Shown here in pieces: positions 51,773 through 61,680 of a stretch of 64,000 bases of DNA. Origin of the DNA: Muribaculaceae bacterium (GTDB lineage: Bacteria; Bacteroidota; Bacteroidia; Bacteroidales; Muribaculaceae); assembly GCA_023665425.1 (NCBI GenBank), contig JAMPDX010000001.1, positions 349,025 to 413,024 on the forward strand, written 5' to 3'. Position numbers and translations under genes: made by a program. Positions within the stretch are counted from its first letter, which is position 1. Each line of letters opens with the position of its first letter. The notes below the pieces were generated by a model, which was not told where the DNA came from, did no database searches, and saw only the letters and a program-made list of their open reading frames with translations.

Positions 51773-54400
51773 ATGAATTATAAGAATTGGGAAACGATGC
51801 TCCGACTCGGGGCAGAGCAGGCTCGCAAAGCAGGCTCGCAAGCCATCACCGGCGAACACCTCTTTCTTGCCATGTTGCGCAAGGAGGATGGCACTGCGGT
51901 GCGTATCTTGCGCCATTTGCAGGTACCTGTTGAGGACATCGCTTCTGAAGTAGAAGAACATATCATGCTGACACGTCATGACGATGCCGGCAATGATGCC
52001 CCACTGGAACAGGCGGGGGAAAACTTCCGTCTTGCACCCTCGGCCGTCAGATACATGCGCTTGGCTCATAAGGAGGCTAATTATCTGAGTAGCGGCGAGA
52101 TTAAACCAGAGCACCTGTTGCTCGCATTTATGCATGATGACACTGCCATGGACTCTGACTTCATGCTCCACATCAAACAGACATATATGAATTTTGACAT
52201 AGCAATATCAAATGTCAACGACAATGATACTCACGCCAACCCCTTCAAACATCCTGATAGACAGATGCCACAGAATGGCCCCGGTGCCTTCAGCGATGAT
52301 GAAGAGGATGATGAAGAGGATGAGAAACCTCGTCAGCGACAGGGTGGCCGCAGCCAGTCTCCCTTCTCACGCACAGGCTCTGCCAAGGCCGAGAAGACAT
52401 CTGACACTCCCGCTCTCGATAAATTCGGCTTTGACATGACTCGTGCAGCCTCCGACGGCAGACTAGACCCGGTAGTAGGGCGTGACAACGAGATTGAGCG
52501 TCTGGCACAAATCCTCTCACGCCGCAAGAAGAATAATCCGGTGCTCATCGGCGAGCCCGGTGTCGGTAAGAGTGCGATTGTAGAGGGCTTGGCGCTCCGC
52601 ATTGTGCAGCGCAAGGTGAGCCGCATCCTTTTTGACAAGCGTGTCATAAGTCTCGACTTGGCGGGCATGGTAGCCGGCACCAAGTATCGTGGCCAGTTTG
52701 AGGAGCGCATCAAGGCAGTGCTTGATGAGCTATCCAAGAACCCGAATATAATCCTCTTTATAGATGAGATACACACCATCGTAGGTGCGGGTAGTGCTCC
52801 CGGCAGTATGGATGCCGCCAATATGCTAAAACCCGCTCTTTCGCGAGGCGAGATACAATGTATCGGTGCCACCACCCTGGATGAGTATCGCCAGAATATA
52901 GAGAAGGATGGTGCTCTGGAGCGCCGCTTCCAGAAGGTGATGGTGGAGCCAACATCTCCCGATGAGACACTTGCCATCCTTAAGCAGGTGAAGGAGAAAT
53001 ATGAGGCTCACCATAATGTCAATTATACCGATGATGCCCTCGAGGCCTGTGTGCGTCTCACCGACAGATATGTTAGCGACCGAAACTTCCCCGACAAAGC
53101 TCTTGATGCTCTCGATGAGGCCGGTTCGCGTGTGCATATCACTCACATCGTGGTGCCCGAAAAGATTGAAAGCCTCGAGAAGGAGTTGGACAAGGTCTCT
53201 GAGCGCAAACTGCTCGCTGCCAAGGCACAAGACTTTGAGCAGGCAGCCGCCCTGCGCGATGAGGAGACTCACAAGCGCAATGAGCTCGAGCAAGCAAAGC
53301 GCGAATGGGAAAAGACTTTGGACAATGACCGCCAGTGTGTCGACGAAGACAAGGTGGCAGAGGTTGTGGCCATGATGACCGGTGTGCCAACACGTCGTGT
53401 AGCTCAGGGCGAAGGTGCCCGCCTGCTCGGCATGAAGGATGCCCTCAAGGGTGTAGTGGTAGGTCAGGACCAGGCTATTGTCAAGACCGTTAAAGCCATA
53501 CAGCGCAACCGCATTGGCCTCAAGGACCCCAACAAGCCGATTGGTGTGTTCATGTTCCTTGGTCCTACCGGTGTGGGTAAGACATTACTTGCCAAGCGTT
53601 TGGCTGAATATCTGTTTGACTCCTCAGATGCCCTTATCCGTATGGATATGAGCGAATATATGGAGAAGTTCACCGTCTCACGCCTTGTGGGAGCCCCTCC
53701 GGGGTATGTGGGTTATGAAGAGGGTGGCCAGCTCACCGAAAAAGTGCGTCGTCATCCCTACTCGGTAGTGCTCCTTGATGAGATTGAGAAGGCGCACCCG
53801 GATGTGTTCAACCTGCTCCTTCAGGTGATGGATGAGGGGCGTTTGACTGACTCATTAGGTCGCCGCATCGACTTCAAGAACACCATCATTATCATGACCA
53901 GCAATGTGGGTTCACGTCAGCTCAAGGAGTTTGGCAGCGGTGTCGGTTTCCGCAGCGAGGCACCCTCTACAGAGCAGGATAGGGCAGTGATTACCAAAGC
54001 CTTGAACAGAGCCTTCGCTCCCGAGTTCCTCAACCGTATTGATGACATCATCATGTTTGACTCACTCGACCGCGATGCTATCCTCAGCATAATTGATATT
54101 GAGCTGAAGGGCTTCCTGCAGCGCATCGAGGCTCTGGGTTATAAACTCGACATTTCCCCCGAGGCTCGTAATTTCATTGCCTCTAAGGGTTATGACCGCC
54201 AGTTTGGAGCCCGCCCGCTGCAGCGCGCCATTCAAAAGTATCTTGAGGATGACCTTGCCGAGCTCCTTCTCAAAGTGCAGGGTGAGGGCAAGACTCATGG
54301 CACAATAGTTGCTTCTTACAAAGATGGCGACGATGCCTTGACCCTTGAGTTCAGTGATGAGACACAACCGTCTGCTGGCGAAGAGACGAGTACTCTCTGA
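51773..54400 (+). CDS. clpC: ATP-dependent Clp protease ATP-binding subunit ClpC
   Basis: An 875-residue AAA+ unfoldase. Clp-N repeats fill about 1-145, then an acidic/Gln-rich linker (about 160-210). AAA-1 has Walker A G-E-P-G-V-G-K266-S. The middle domain holds a UVR-type stretch [11 protein letters not shown], which marks ClpC rather than ClpB. AAA-2 has G-P-T-G-V-G-K603-T, followed by the ClpB D2-small domain. It feeds proteins to ClpP, which is not in this window. The gene has a sigma-54-like promoter and a strong terminator, so it is a single unit. Confidence 0.93.
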   Translation: MNYKNWETMLRLGAEQARKAGSQAITGEHLFLAMLRKEDGTAVRILRHLQVPVEDIASEVEEHIMLTRHDDAGNDAPLEQAGENFRLAPSAVRYMRLAHKEANYLSSGEIKPEHLLLAFMHDDTAMDSDFMLHIKQTYMNFDIAISNVNDNDTHANPFKHPDRQMPQNGPGAFSDDEEDDEEDEKPRQRQGGRSQSPFSRTGSAKAEKTSDTPALDKFGFDMTRAASDGRLDPVVGRDNEIERLAQILSRRKKNNPVLIGEPGVGKSAIVEGLALRIVQRKVSRILFDKRVISLDLAGMVAGTKYRGQFEERIKAVLDELSKNPNIILFIDEIHTIVGAGSAPGSMDAANMLKPALSRGEIQCIGATTLDEYRQNIEKDGALERRFQKVMVEPTSPDETLAILKQVKEKYEAHHNVNYTDDALEACVRLTDRYVSDRNFPDKALDALDEAGSRVHITHIVVPEKIESLEKELDKVSERKLLAAKAQDFEQAAALRDEETHKRNELEQAKREWEKTLDNDRQCVDEDKVAEVVAMMTGVPTRRVAQGEGARLLGMKDALKGVVVGQDQAIVKTVKAIQRNRIGLKDPNKPIGVFMFLGPTGVGKTLLAKRLAEYLFDSSDALIRMDMSEYMEKFTVSRLVGAPPGYVGYEEGGQLTEKVRRHPYSVVLLDEIEKAHPDVFNLLLQVMDEGRLTDSLGRRIDFKNTIIIMTSNVGSRQLKEFGSGVGFRSEAPSTEQDRAVITKALNRAFAPEFLNRIDDIIMFDSLDRDAILSIIDIELKGFLQRIEALGYKLDISPEARNFIASKGYDRQFGARPLQRAIQKYLEDDLAELLLKVQGEGKTHGTIVASYKDGDDALTLEFSDETQPSAGEETSTL

Positions 54401-54438
54401 CGCGAGGTACATAGGAAAAACACAAATACCAAATATAG

Positions 54439-54474
54439 AAAGTGCGTACCTGATAATAGGTGTACGCACTTTTT
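54439..54474 (+). terminator. Terminator after clpC
   Basis: AAAGTGCGTAC (54439-54449) pairs perfectly with GTACGCACTTT (54462-54472), then TT. It is a strong intrinsic terminator, 38 nt past the stop. Confidence 0.9.
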
Positions 54475-54485
54475 ATTTGCCGGTA

Positions 54486-54517
54486 TTTGCCAAGCAGGGA
54501 AACTTTTTGTATTTTTG
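54486..54517 (+). promoter_or_regulatory. Promoter of the glycosyltransferase cluster
   Basis: TTTG (54486-54489), 20 nt, then TATTTTTG (54510-54517) followed by CA. Full consensus at both boxes, 19 nt before the first start codon. Confidence 0.8.
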
Positions 54518-54536
54518 CAGAGAAGAATGAAATGAT

Positions 54537-55553
54537 ATGGCAGAAAATCCCTTTTATGAAATAATTGCCGGGTATGAAGACTCCGACTTGCGCAACAACT
54601 TGCCGGCCGGACATGATTATGGGCCAAAGCCATACGTTACAGTATGGGTTATAGCATATAATCACGAGAAATATTTGCGTCAATGCCTTGAGGGCATCAT
54701 GATGCAAAAGGTCAATTTCCCCATTGAAGTTATCATTACCGACGATGCCTCTACCGACTGCACACAGGCCATAATACGCGAATATGCTGCCCGTTATCCT
54801 GATATAATCCGCCCCATCCTCGGCAAGAAAAATATATATTCCAAAGGAAGAAGTCGTATTTACGAGCAACTGTTGCCACTCTCGCGCGGTAAATACTTGT
54901 CGATATGCGAGGGTGATGACTATTGGATTTACGATGGGCGCCTTCAAGCCCTTGCCGACTTCCTGGACACCCACCCGTCCCACACCATGGTCTTCCACGC
55001 TTACAAGGTAAAGAGCGAAATCCCCGGTATTGATGATTATGATTTACACCTGCCGCGCCCGCGCAACGTCAGCGTTTTTGACTTGTTAGTAATGCCTCAT
55101 ATTCAAGCTGCAGGACTTATGGGGCGTTTAGATGTATTGCTAAATGATCAAGAATTTCAACGCCGATATCGTCTGCATCCAATAGTTACAACAGATGTTC
55201 GCCTGTTTATTTCATGGCGTAATGCCGGCAAAGTTTATGCCATGCCAGATTGTTGGAGTGTCTATCGTGTCCATTCGGCAGGCATCTTCTCATCTCAACG
55301 TCAAGCCAATCCAAGTCAGGTCGGAGATCGTCATCTTGAAATACTTAAAGTCATGGAGACATTCTATGGTGGCAAATACAAGGGTATTTCAAGGGACCGT
55401 GAGAACTACCTGAAAATTCAGAAATTATTGGACTTATGGACCTATTCACGGCGTGACCGCCATTATGTTAAGGCGGTAAAATATCTGTTTCAAGCTTTTA
55501 TAAATCGACCAAGTATATTTTGCAGTATTTATTACCATAGATATATACATTAA
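54537..55553 (+). CDS. Family 2 glycosyltransferase
   Basis: A 338-residue GT-A enzyme. The nucleotide-sugar domain opens with V-T-V-W-V-I-A-Y-N-H-E-K-Y-L, continues I-I-T-D-D-A-S-T-D and has the metal-binding E-G-D-D-Y-W (DxD-type) at about 125. The V-F-H-A-Y and R-L-H-P-I-V-T-T-D-V-R-L segments form the acceptor side. There is no membrane helix, so it acts at the inner face on a lipid-linked or surface glycan. It is first of three GT2 genes, 13 nt before the next. The donor sugar cannot be read from sequence. Confidence 0.9.
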   Translation: MAENPFYEIIAGYEDSDLRNNLPAGHDYGPKPYVTVWVIAYNHEKYLRQCLEGIMMQKVNFPIEVIITDDASTDCTQAIIREYAARYPDIIRPILGKKNIYSKGRSRIYEQLLPLSRGKYLSICEGDDYWIYDGRLQALADFLDTHPSHTMVFHAYKVKSEIPGIDDYDLHLPRPRNVSVFDLLVMPHIQAAGLMGRLDVLLNDQEFQRRYRLHPIVTTDVRLFISWRNAGKVYAMPDCWSVYRVHSAGIFSSQRQANPSQVGDRHLEILKVMETFYGGKYKGISRDRENYLKIQKLLDLWTYSRRDRHYVKAVKYLFQAFINRPSIFCSIYYHRYIH

Positions 55554-55566
55554 GCCGACTCTAATT

Positions 55567-56583
55567 ATGCCGAAACTCAGTATCATCACCCCCGTATATA
55601 ATGGTGGTCGTACCATTAAACGATGTGCAAGGTCTGTGCTGTCTCAGTCAATGCGAGATTTTGAGTGGATTATAGTGGATGATGCCTCAAAAGATACGAC
55701 ACCAAATAAGTTAAGCCGGTTATTGCAAAGGGATAAACGAATACGTGCGTTCAGAAATGAAGTCAATCGCGGTGCTTCATACAGTCGTTATAAAGCGATA
55801 AAAGAATGCCGCGGTGATTACATTATGTTCATTGATATTGATGATGCGTTGACTAAGGGTACTTTGCTGTCAATTCACGATAATATTTTTCCCAAGCAAG
55901 AATATGATATCTATGTGTGTAATAGCTATTATGCCTATCCTAAATTTGGTCTAAGATTTTCTTTCTATAATACTAATAAATGTCCGATCTTCAAAGCTGG
56001 TATTTGTAATGGCGCACAAGCCCTCATGAGTTTGTTAAGTATTAATGGTATTACATCAAGTTTATGTGACAAGGTTTATAGGCGCGAGTTTTTATTGGCT
56101 CACTGCGGCGATTACATACCATTGACAATAGGAGAGGACTTGGCGTTGAACGTCAGATTATTCTCACATATCAAGTGTATTAAGTCAATTAACTATTATA
56201 CCTGTATGTGGACTGCAAGTGGGTTAGGATACAAATATTATGTGCAAAGTTGGGATGATTACGTTTGCGCTATTGATTTCATAAGTAGTGAGTTAGAAAA
56301 GGTCTGTCCCACCGAACACATTGGAGAAGCCAAAAGAGCCTTGGCGGATAATTACAAGTACTGTATGCTTGAGAGTTGCCTGCAGCGTAGCCTGCGTGGC
56401 GTCGGTAGGTCGCGGATAAAAGCTTTCGCTCAAACTGCCCTTCAGCATCCTATATTAACTTATTTGAATGTTGATAAGCTGAATGAAGAGGAGGTTTATA
56501 GGTTGGCCAAAACGCGTATTTGGGCACATAAGAAATATTATCTTGTCACTTCCGTATTAAATTTTTTAAACAGAGTATTATGA
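55567..56583 (+). CDS. Family 2 glycosyltransferase
   Basis: 338 residues with the GT-A start L-S-I-I-T-P-V-Y-N-G-G-R-T-I, I-V-D-D-A-S-K-D-T and the I-D-I-D-D-A metal motif at about 95. A later G-E-D-L-A-L-N-V-R-L-F carries the catalytic acidic residue. Codon use is distinctly more A/T-rich than in clpC or the tgt region, as often seen for surface-polysaccharide genes gained by transfer. It overlaps the next gene by 4 nt (ATGA). Confidence 0.9.
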   Translation: MPKLSIITPVYNGGRTIKRCARSVLSQSMRDFEWIIVDDASKDTTPNKLSRLLQRDKRIRAFRNEVNRGASYSRYKAIKECRGDYIMFIDIDDALTKGTLLSIHDNIFPKQEYDIYVCNSYYAYPKFGLRFSFYNTNKCPIFKAGICNGAQALMSLLSINGITSSLCDKVYRREFLLAHCGDYIPLTIGEDLALNVRLFSHIKCIKSINYYTCMWTASGLGYKYYVQSWDDYVCAIDFISSELEKVCPTEHIGEAKRALADNYKYCMLESCLQRSLRGVGRSRIKAFAQTALQHPILTYLNVDKLNEEEVYRLAKTRIWAHKKYYLVTSVLNFLNRVL

Positions 56584-57554
56584 ATGAGAAGCCACTTGTT
56601 TCGATAATAATTCCAATATATAATAAGCAGAAGTACGTGAATAAATGCCTGCAATCGCTACTGGCTCAGACATGTCAGGATTTTGAGATAATTATTGTGG
56701 ATGACTGTTCCACAGACTCTTCGCTATCAAAGGCGAGGCATTTACTGCGGGAGCGTGACAGAGTAAAAATTATTGAGAACGAGTCTAATGTTGGCCATTT
56801 AAAGTCTCGCTATAGGGGTATATCCGAGGTGTCCGGCAAATATACCATGTTTATGGATGCCGATGACTGGATGGAGGTGCGTGCCGTGGAGGAGATGGTC
56901 AATCTGATGCAAACCCTCGATGTTGACCTTGTGCAAATGCGCACACAGCGTCGTGTGCGTGGCATTGCCTTGAAGTATAAGGAAGTTTATGACCCGACAT
57001 TGAGCAACAGACGTATCGATGGCGATGAGTTTCGCACACTTGCTACATACGTTGGCATGGATAGTTTTATATACCCCTCATGCTGCGCAAAGTTATATGT
57101 CACACGCAAGCTGCGTGAGGTGGCGCAAATGGAGTTCAACCAGTTTTGGGGCGAAGACCAGATATTCAACATACAGTATTTGCGCGAGTCCCGCTCCATG
57201 GCTTTTTCCGATTATATAGGATATAATTACCGATGGGGCGGTATCACATGTCAATACAAGTATTCCGCTCTCAAGGAGTACAAAAATGTGCATCAGCTGA
57301 AGCGTATGTTGGGGCAAGATGAGGAGTGTATCAATGATGAAATCAAGCTATTGCTGCGCTATCATGTGCGCTCCCTCATCACGGAGCTTGGATATACATT
57401 CGAGGCCGTGGAGATGATTTTGGAAGAGGAGCTGCGTGACCCATTATGGAAGCATGTTGGCCTCAATATGACTGCCCCTGAATTAATAAATGATGAGTAC
57501 ACCGAGATACAACATGCGCATTTGAAATATATGGCAAAACGATTTTTGAAGTAA
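56580..57554 (+). CDS. Family 2 glycosyltransferase
   Basis: 324 residues: V-S-I-I-I-P-I-Y-N-K-Q-K-Y-V start, I-V-D-D-C-S-T-D-S, D-A-D-D-W metal motif at about 99 and W-G-E-D-Q-I-F-N catalytic segment. It ends in K-R-F-L-K without a membrane anchor. It resembles its left neighbour in layout, suggesting an old duplication or a module for sequential sugar transfer. No Wzx, Wzy or chain-length gene is near, so the acceptor may be lipid A core or a glycoprotein glycan rather than a capsule. Confidence 0.9.
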   Translation: MNEKPLVSIIIPIYNKQKYVNKCLQSLLAQTCQDFEIIIVDDCSTDSSLSKARHLLRERDRVKIIENESNVGHLKSRYRGISEVSGKYTMFMDADDWMEVRAVEEMVNLMQTLDVDLVQMRTQRRVRGIALKYKEVYDPTLSNRRIDGDEFRTLATYVGMDSFIYPSCCAKLYVTRKLREVAQMEFNQFWGEDQIFNIQYLRESRSMAFSDYIGYNYRWGGITCQYKYSALKEYKNVHQLKRMLGQDEECINDEIKLLLRYHVRSLITELGYTFEAVEMILEEELRDPLWKHVGLNMTAPELINDEYTEIQHAHLKYMAKRFLK

Positions 57555-57621
57555 GGCTGAAACTTCCTATACCTGCCTTGCGTCTAATTGATGATTAAAA
57601 TACAGAAATTAATTTGTAAAG

Positions 57622-58506
57622 ATGAAAAAGATATTATTCACACTTTTAGTGACCATAGTGGCCATCGGGTCCGGGAAGGCCCAATTGCTGTACAAGGTGC
57701 AGAAAGATGGTAGTAACAAAACCTCTTATATACTTGGTACCCACCATTTTGCGCCTGTAGAATTGCTCGACTCCATAGACGGGCTGGATGTAGCCCTGCA
57801 GGCTGTAGACAAAATGTACGGCGAAGTGGATATGTCGCAGATGAATAATCCAATGGAGATGATGAAGTACTCCAACAAGATGATAGCTCCCCCCGACAGT
57901 ACACTCAATAAAATCCTATCCGCTGCAGAGCTCGACACTCTTACCACAACCTGGGATAAGCTTAGTGGTGGCAAAGTGCCTTTGAAGATGATGTACGCCA
58001 TGAAGCCCAATGTGGTGAGCACTTCGTTGATGGCCATGATAATGCAGCAGCATTTCCCGGACAAGGATTTTCAAGCTCCCGGCATAGACCAGACTATGCA
58101 GGATAGAGCCGGCGCCGAGGGTAAGGAAGTAGCCGGCCTTGAGACTGTGGCTTTCCAGTTGGATATGCTCTTTGGCGAGCCTATATCGGAGCAGAAGGAG
58201 AGCCTGATGGATGCCGTGCGCGATGGTGGTGAGTCGCAGGTGGAGGAGACAATCCGTCTCACCAATGCATATATGAGCCGCGACCTTGACACAGTGTCAA
58301 CAATGATGACAGACCCGGAACTTATGACTCCCGAGAAGGCTGATGCCATGATATACAACCGCAATGCCAATTGGGTCGAGATACTTGTGCCCGAAATGCA
58401 GCAGAAGTCTATTATGGTGGTAGTCGGTGCCGGCCATTTGCCTACAGAGCGAGGCTTACTCAATCTGCTTCGTCAGGCCGGCTATACTGTCACCCCGGTG
58501 GATTAG
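57622..58506 (+). CDS. TraB/GumN family protein
   Basis: 294 residues with a signal peptide (about 1-20, G-K-A-Q). The two family motifs are present: Y-I-L-G-T-H-H-F near the start and V-V-V-G-A-G-H-L-P-T-E-R-G at the end; with the internal E-V-D-M-S they form the proposed metal site of the Tiki/TraB/GumN hydrolase group. Bacterial members are poorly characterised; a metallopeptidase role is possible. Its last four bases overlap the end of the convergent transporter gene. Confidence 0.88.
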   Translation: MKKILFTLLVTIVAIGSGKAQLLYKVQKDGSNKTSYILGTHHFAPVELLDSIDGLDVALQAVDKMYGEVDMSQMNNPMEMMKYSNKMIAPPDSTLNKILSAAELDTLTTTWDKLSGGKVPLKMMYAMKPNVVSTSLMAMIMQQHFPDKDFQAPGIDQTMQDRAGAEGKEVAGLETVAFQLDMLFGEPISEQKESLMDAVRDGGESQVEETIRLTNAYMSRDLDTVSTMMTDPELMTPEKADAMIYNRNANWVEILVPEMQQKSIMVVVGAGHLPTERGLLNLLRQAGYTVTPVD

Positions 58507-59447
58507 GTGTCACTCCTCCGGTGGTTATATAGCTGCCACGAGTTATATATGTTGTGCCACACGCTGTAAAGGCCACCGGCCATTGCAGTCACCGGAGAGA
58601 GGAATGTGTAGCCCATCCAAATGATAAAGACGGTATTTTTTTGCCCCAAAGATTGCCCCCCTTCTATGAGTTGGTCATAGTGGCGACCTATCTTTTTGCC
58701 GATGAAAAACTGCAATATGCAGCAAACGAAAGTGACGGCTAATATGCCGAGCAGATACATTGAAGAAATGTGGCTGTGCATTATAGCCTTGACTGTCACT
58801 CCTATAGCAAGGGCGAGCGCCACAGCCCACAGATAGAATGGCAGATCACGAAATTTGGTGAGCTTATGCATCAGTGCCGGGGCAAATTTGCGTATTCCCC
58901 ATGCTAAGAGCAGGGGACATATCAACAGCGGAAACACTTTGCCGATAATAAGGACAAATGTGGATATAAAGCCCATGTCAGGCATAGGGTGCGCTATGGG
59001 CAACAATGCCGGGGCGCTGACAGCTATTGTCAGGTTTATGAGTATTGTGTAGGTGGTTATGTCAGCGGCACTGCCACCAAGTTTGCGTGTCACCACGGCA
59101 GCCGCAGTGGCTGTGGGGCATAGCATACACAGCATGGCGCTCTCTAAGATTATTCTCATGCCATTGTCTGCTATATATGACAACAGGTATGCCAAAGCTC
59201 CGAACAATGATATTTGCATTCCAATAAGTAAGAAATGCCAGCGGCGTATGCGCAAATCGTGCGGGCCTATGGAGAGAAATGTAAGGAATAGCATTGCGAA
59301 AATCAATGCCGGCTGTATCACTGAGATGGCGTCGTTTACAAAGGCGTGTGTGTCGTTGAGCGCGGGTATATTTACATAGATAAAGTATAAGATGATGCCG
59401 GAAAGAATTGAGATGGGGAGTGTCCAATTCTTTATAAAGTTAATCAT
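58503..59447 (-). CDS. Bile acid:sodium symporter-like transporter
   Basis: 314 residues when started at the ATG at 59447. An ORF extension to 59501 adds 18 polar residues (S-H-P-H-T-I-H) before the first helix and is less likely. About nine to ten hydrophobic helices, with M-L-C-P-T-A-T-A-A-A-V-V-T-R and the closing G-Q-K-N-T-V-F-I-I-W segment, fit the BASS superfamily (sodium-coupled organic anion transport). Bacteroidales carry many such proteins; the substrate need not be bile acid. It is convergent with the TraB gene with a 4-nt overlap. Confidence 0.8.
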   Translation of the reverse strand: MINFIKNWTLPISILSGIILYFIYVNIPALNDTHAFVNDAISVIQPALIFAMLFLTFLSIGPHDLRIRRWHFLLIGMQISLFGALAYLLSYIADNGMRIILESAMLCMLCPTATAAAVVTRKLGGSAADITTYTILINLTIAVSAPALLPIAHPMPDMGFISTFVLIIGKVFPLLICPLLLAWGIRKFAPALMHKLTKFRDLPFYLWAVALALAIGVTVKAIMHSHISSMYLLGILAVTFVCCILQFFIGKKIGRHYDQLIEGGQSLGQKNTVFIIWMGYTFLSPVTAMAGGLYSVWHNIYNSWQLYNHRRSDT

Positions 59448-59555
59448 CGGCGAGATGTGTATGGTGTGGGGATGAGAGTTCGGTCTGAGAAATGAATACA
59501 TTGCATTAAGAAATGTTACTCCGGGCTCGTGGTAAGCCTCACAAAGTGGTTTATA

Positions 59556-61673
59556 CTATTTTATCCTGCAAGCTTCGATAAATTGACGTATTTTGTCCTT
59601 CCAATGCCAAGGGCCGGAAGTAGTGCTTATAGTGGTGGAGAGGAAGTCCATGGGAGTGGGAAGCTCGGCCCCGGCGCCGAATTGTTCCGGGAAGATGACT
59701 ACTATGTTGTGTCGGGAGAAGTAGCGCGCCAGGTACATGGGGAGCGACTCCAGGTCAGAGCTGTAGGAGATAGATGTCTTGCGGGCACCAATCACCATGA
59801 GCAGGTCTTCGTCTGAGATGTCGCCGGAGGCGGTGATGAAGTCGTCCCATGCTTCTATCTGTTTGAAGCTCAGGCGCAGCTCGAAGCCCATGGCATTGAT
59901 GGCGCCACGCACATAGCGAGCCGTCTGTGGGTATGCGATGAAGACTATGCGACACCCTAACTGGGAGGCGAGCATACATACACGTGTGAGCCATAGCGAA
60001 AATCCGGTCTCATATTCTGCCTTGTTGGGCACCACTACTACAATGCGCCTCAAGGTGGAAATCGGCACAAAGCAGCGACTCATAATTATCATCTTGTTGG
60101 TGGCGCGGAGCAGACCCTCAGTCATGGAGCCATAGAATGTGTCCACGATATTACTCTTGCGGTGCAGACCTATGATAATCTCTGTGCAGCGGCGCTCCTT
60201 GAGTACATTTGTCATGCCGGCTACCACATTGTTGTCATATCGCTCTATGTCTTCTACGAGTATATCGTTGGTAAGGCCGGTGCGCACGGCGTCCTTCAGG
60301 GCATTTCTGCCCATGGAGACAAGGGTAGGGTCGTCGCTCGTGCGTATGTATAGTGCTGTGATGGGGTGCTTGTTGGCTGAGTGACGCATATAGATGGCCA
60401 TACGCATGATGCCCTCGGCTGTCATAGGGTTGGCCACAGCTACGAGCTGACGGGCATATACGGCACGCTTTTCACCCTCCTGGTCAAGGTTCTCTTCGGC
60501 TATGGCCATACGCATACGTTTGGCGGCCTTCTCGGTCACAACGGAGGCTACACCGCAGCATATCAGTATCATGATTACGGCACTGTTCATCACATCTTCC
60601 GATATAATGCCGTATTTGAAACCAATCATTGTAGCGGCGATAGTGGCTGCCGCCTTGCCGCTACTCAAGCCGAAAATAAGTCGGCGCTCCGGGCCATCTC
60701 CCATGAAGGAGCGGGCGGAAATCCAGGCGGCTATCCATTTCAGAGAGAGTGCAGTGATGGTGATGGTCAGGGCTATGATGATTACATTCCATCCGTTGAA
60801 TATTACACTGACGTTCATCAGCATGCCCACGCCGATGAGGAAGTAGGGGATGAATATGGCGTTGCCGACAAACTCAATGCGAGACATCAGGCCGGAGCGT
60901 GAGGGAATAAATCTGTTGAGCACCAGCCCGGCATAGAAAGCACCCAAAATAGCTTCCAGACCTATGAGTTGGGCAAGCAGGGAGGCAAAGAATACCTCGG
61001 CAAGCACGAATATGAATTGGGTGATGATGTCGGTAAAATATCGAAAGAAGAGTCTCGTAGCCCACCTGAACAGATACCAGATACACACGGCGTAGACTAT
61101 CATATACCCACACAATAGTAGTGGCGATAGGCTGTCAAATCCGCCGGATGTTTTGGTTTGGGTGACCTGTGCAAGCACCATGAGAGCCAACATCACAGCC
61201 ACTATGGTGCCGCAGACAGCTATCACGGAACTGCGTGTGTTGCTTAGCCCGAAGCGGGTGACGATGGGGTAGGAGATGAGGGTGTGTGAGGCAAGCATGG
61301 AGCCTATAAGGGCGGAGGCAAGCATTGACATACCAAGAGCATAACGACAAACTATCAAGCCGCCAACCATTGGCAACAAAAAGCTGATGAACCCAAATTT
61401 TACTCCATGCCGCCAATTCTTCTTCAGCCCGGGCATATCAATCTCTACGCCGGCGAGAAACATAAGGTAGAGTATGCCCACCTGCCCGAATATCTCAAAG
61501 CTGGCATCGCGTGCCAGCAGGTTGACTCCGTATGGGCCCACCACGATGCCTGCAAGTATCATGCCTACGATATGAGGTATCCCCAACCGGCGAAGGAGCA
61601 CCGGGGTGATGAGCATCATCACCAACACCATCAGGAAGATAGCTACAGGTTGTTGCAGGGGGAAAGATATCAT
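59556..61673 (-). CDS. CPA2 family cation:proton antiporter with C-terminal USP-like domains
   Basis: 705 residues. Residues about 1-395 form twelve to thirteen membrane helices of the Na+/H+ exchanger fold (G-I-P-H-I-V-G-M-I-L-A-G-I at the start, F-L-A-G-V-E-I-D and G-A-F-Y-A-G-L in the middle). The last 300 residues are cytoplasmic, with two stretches resembling universal-stress-protein folds (A-N-P-M-T-A-E-G-I-M-R-M-A and I-I-I-G-L-H-R-K-S). It likely exchanges K+ or Na+ for protons and senses nucleotides through the tail. It lies 7 nt after the LptF/LptG gene, so co-transcription is likely. Confidence 0.88.
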   Translation of the reverse strand: MISFPLQQPVAIFLMVLVMMLITPVLLRRLGIPHIVGMILAGIVVGPYGVNLLARDASFEIFGQVGILYLMFLAGVEIDMPGLKKNWRHGVKFGFISFLLPMVGGLIVCRYALGMSMLASALIGSMLASHTLISYPIVTRFGLSNTRSSVIAVCGTIVAVMLALMVLAQVTQTKTSGGFDSLSPLLLCGYMIVYAVCIWYLFRWATRLFFRYFTDIITQFIFVLAEVFFASLLAQLIGLEAILGAFYAGLVLNRFIPSRSGLMSRIEFVGNAIFIPYFLIGVGMLMNVSVIFNGWNVIIIALTITITALSLKWIAAWISARSFMGDGPERRLIFGLSSGKAAATIAATMIGFKYGIISEDVMNSAVIMILICCGVASVVTEKAAKRMRMAIAEENLDQEGEKRAVYARQLVAVANPMTAEGIMRMAIYMRHSANKHPITALYIRTSDDPTLVSMGRNALKDAVRTGLTNDILVEDIERYDNNVVAGMTNVLKERRCTEIIIGLHRKSNIVDTFYGSMTEGLLRATNKMIIMSRCFVPISTLRRIVVVVPNKAEYETGFSLWLTRVCMLASQLGCRIVFIAYPQTARYVRGAINAMGFELRLSFKQIEAWDDFITASGDISDEDLLMVIGARKTSISYSSDLESLPMYLARYFSRHNIVVIFPEQFGAGAELPTPMDFLSTTISTTSGPWHWKDKIRQFIEACRIK

Positions 61674-61680
61674 GGGTTAA

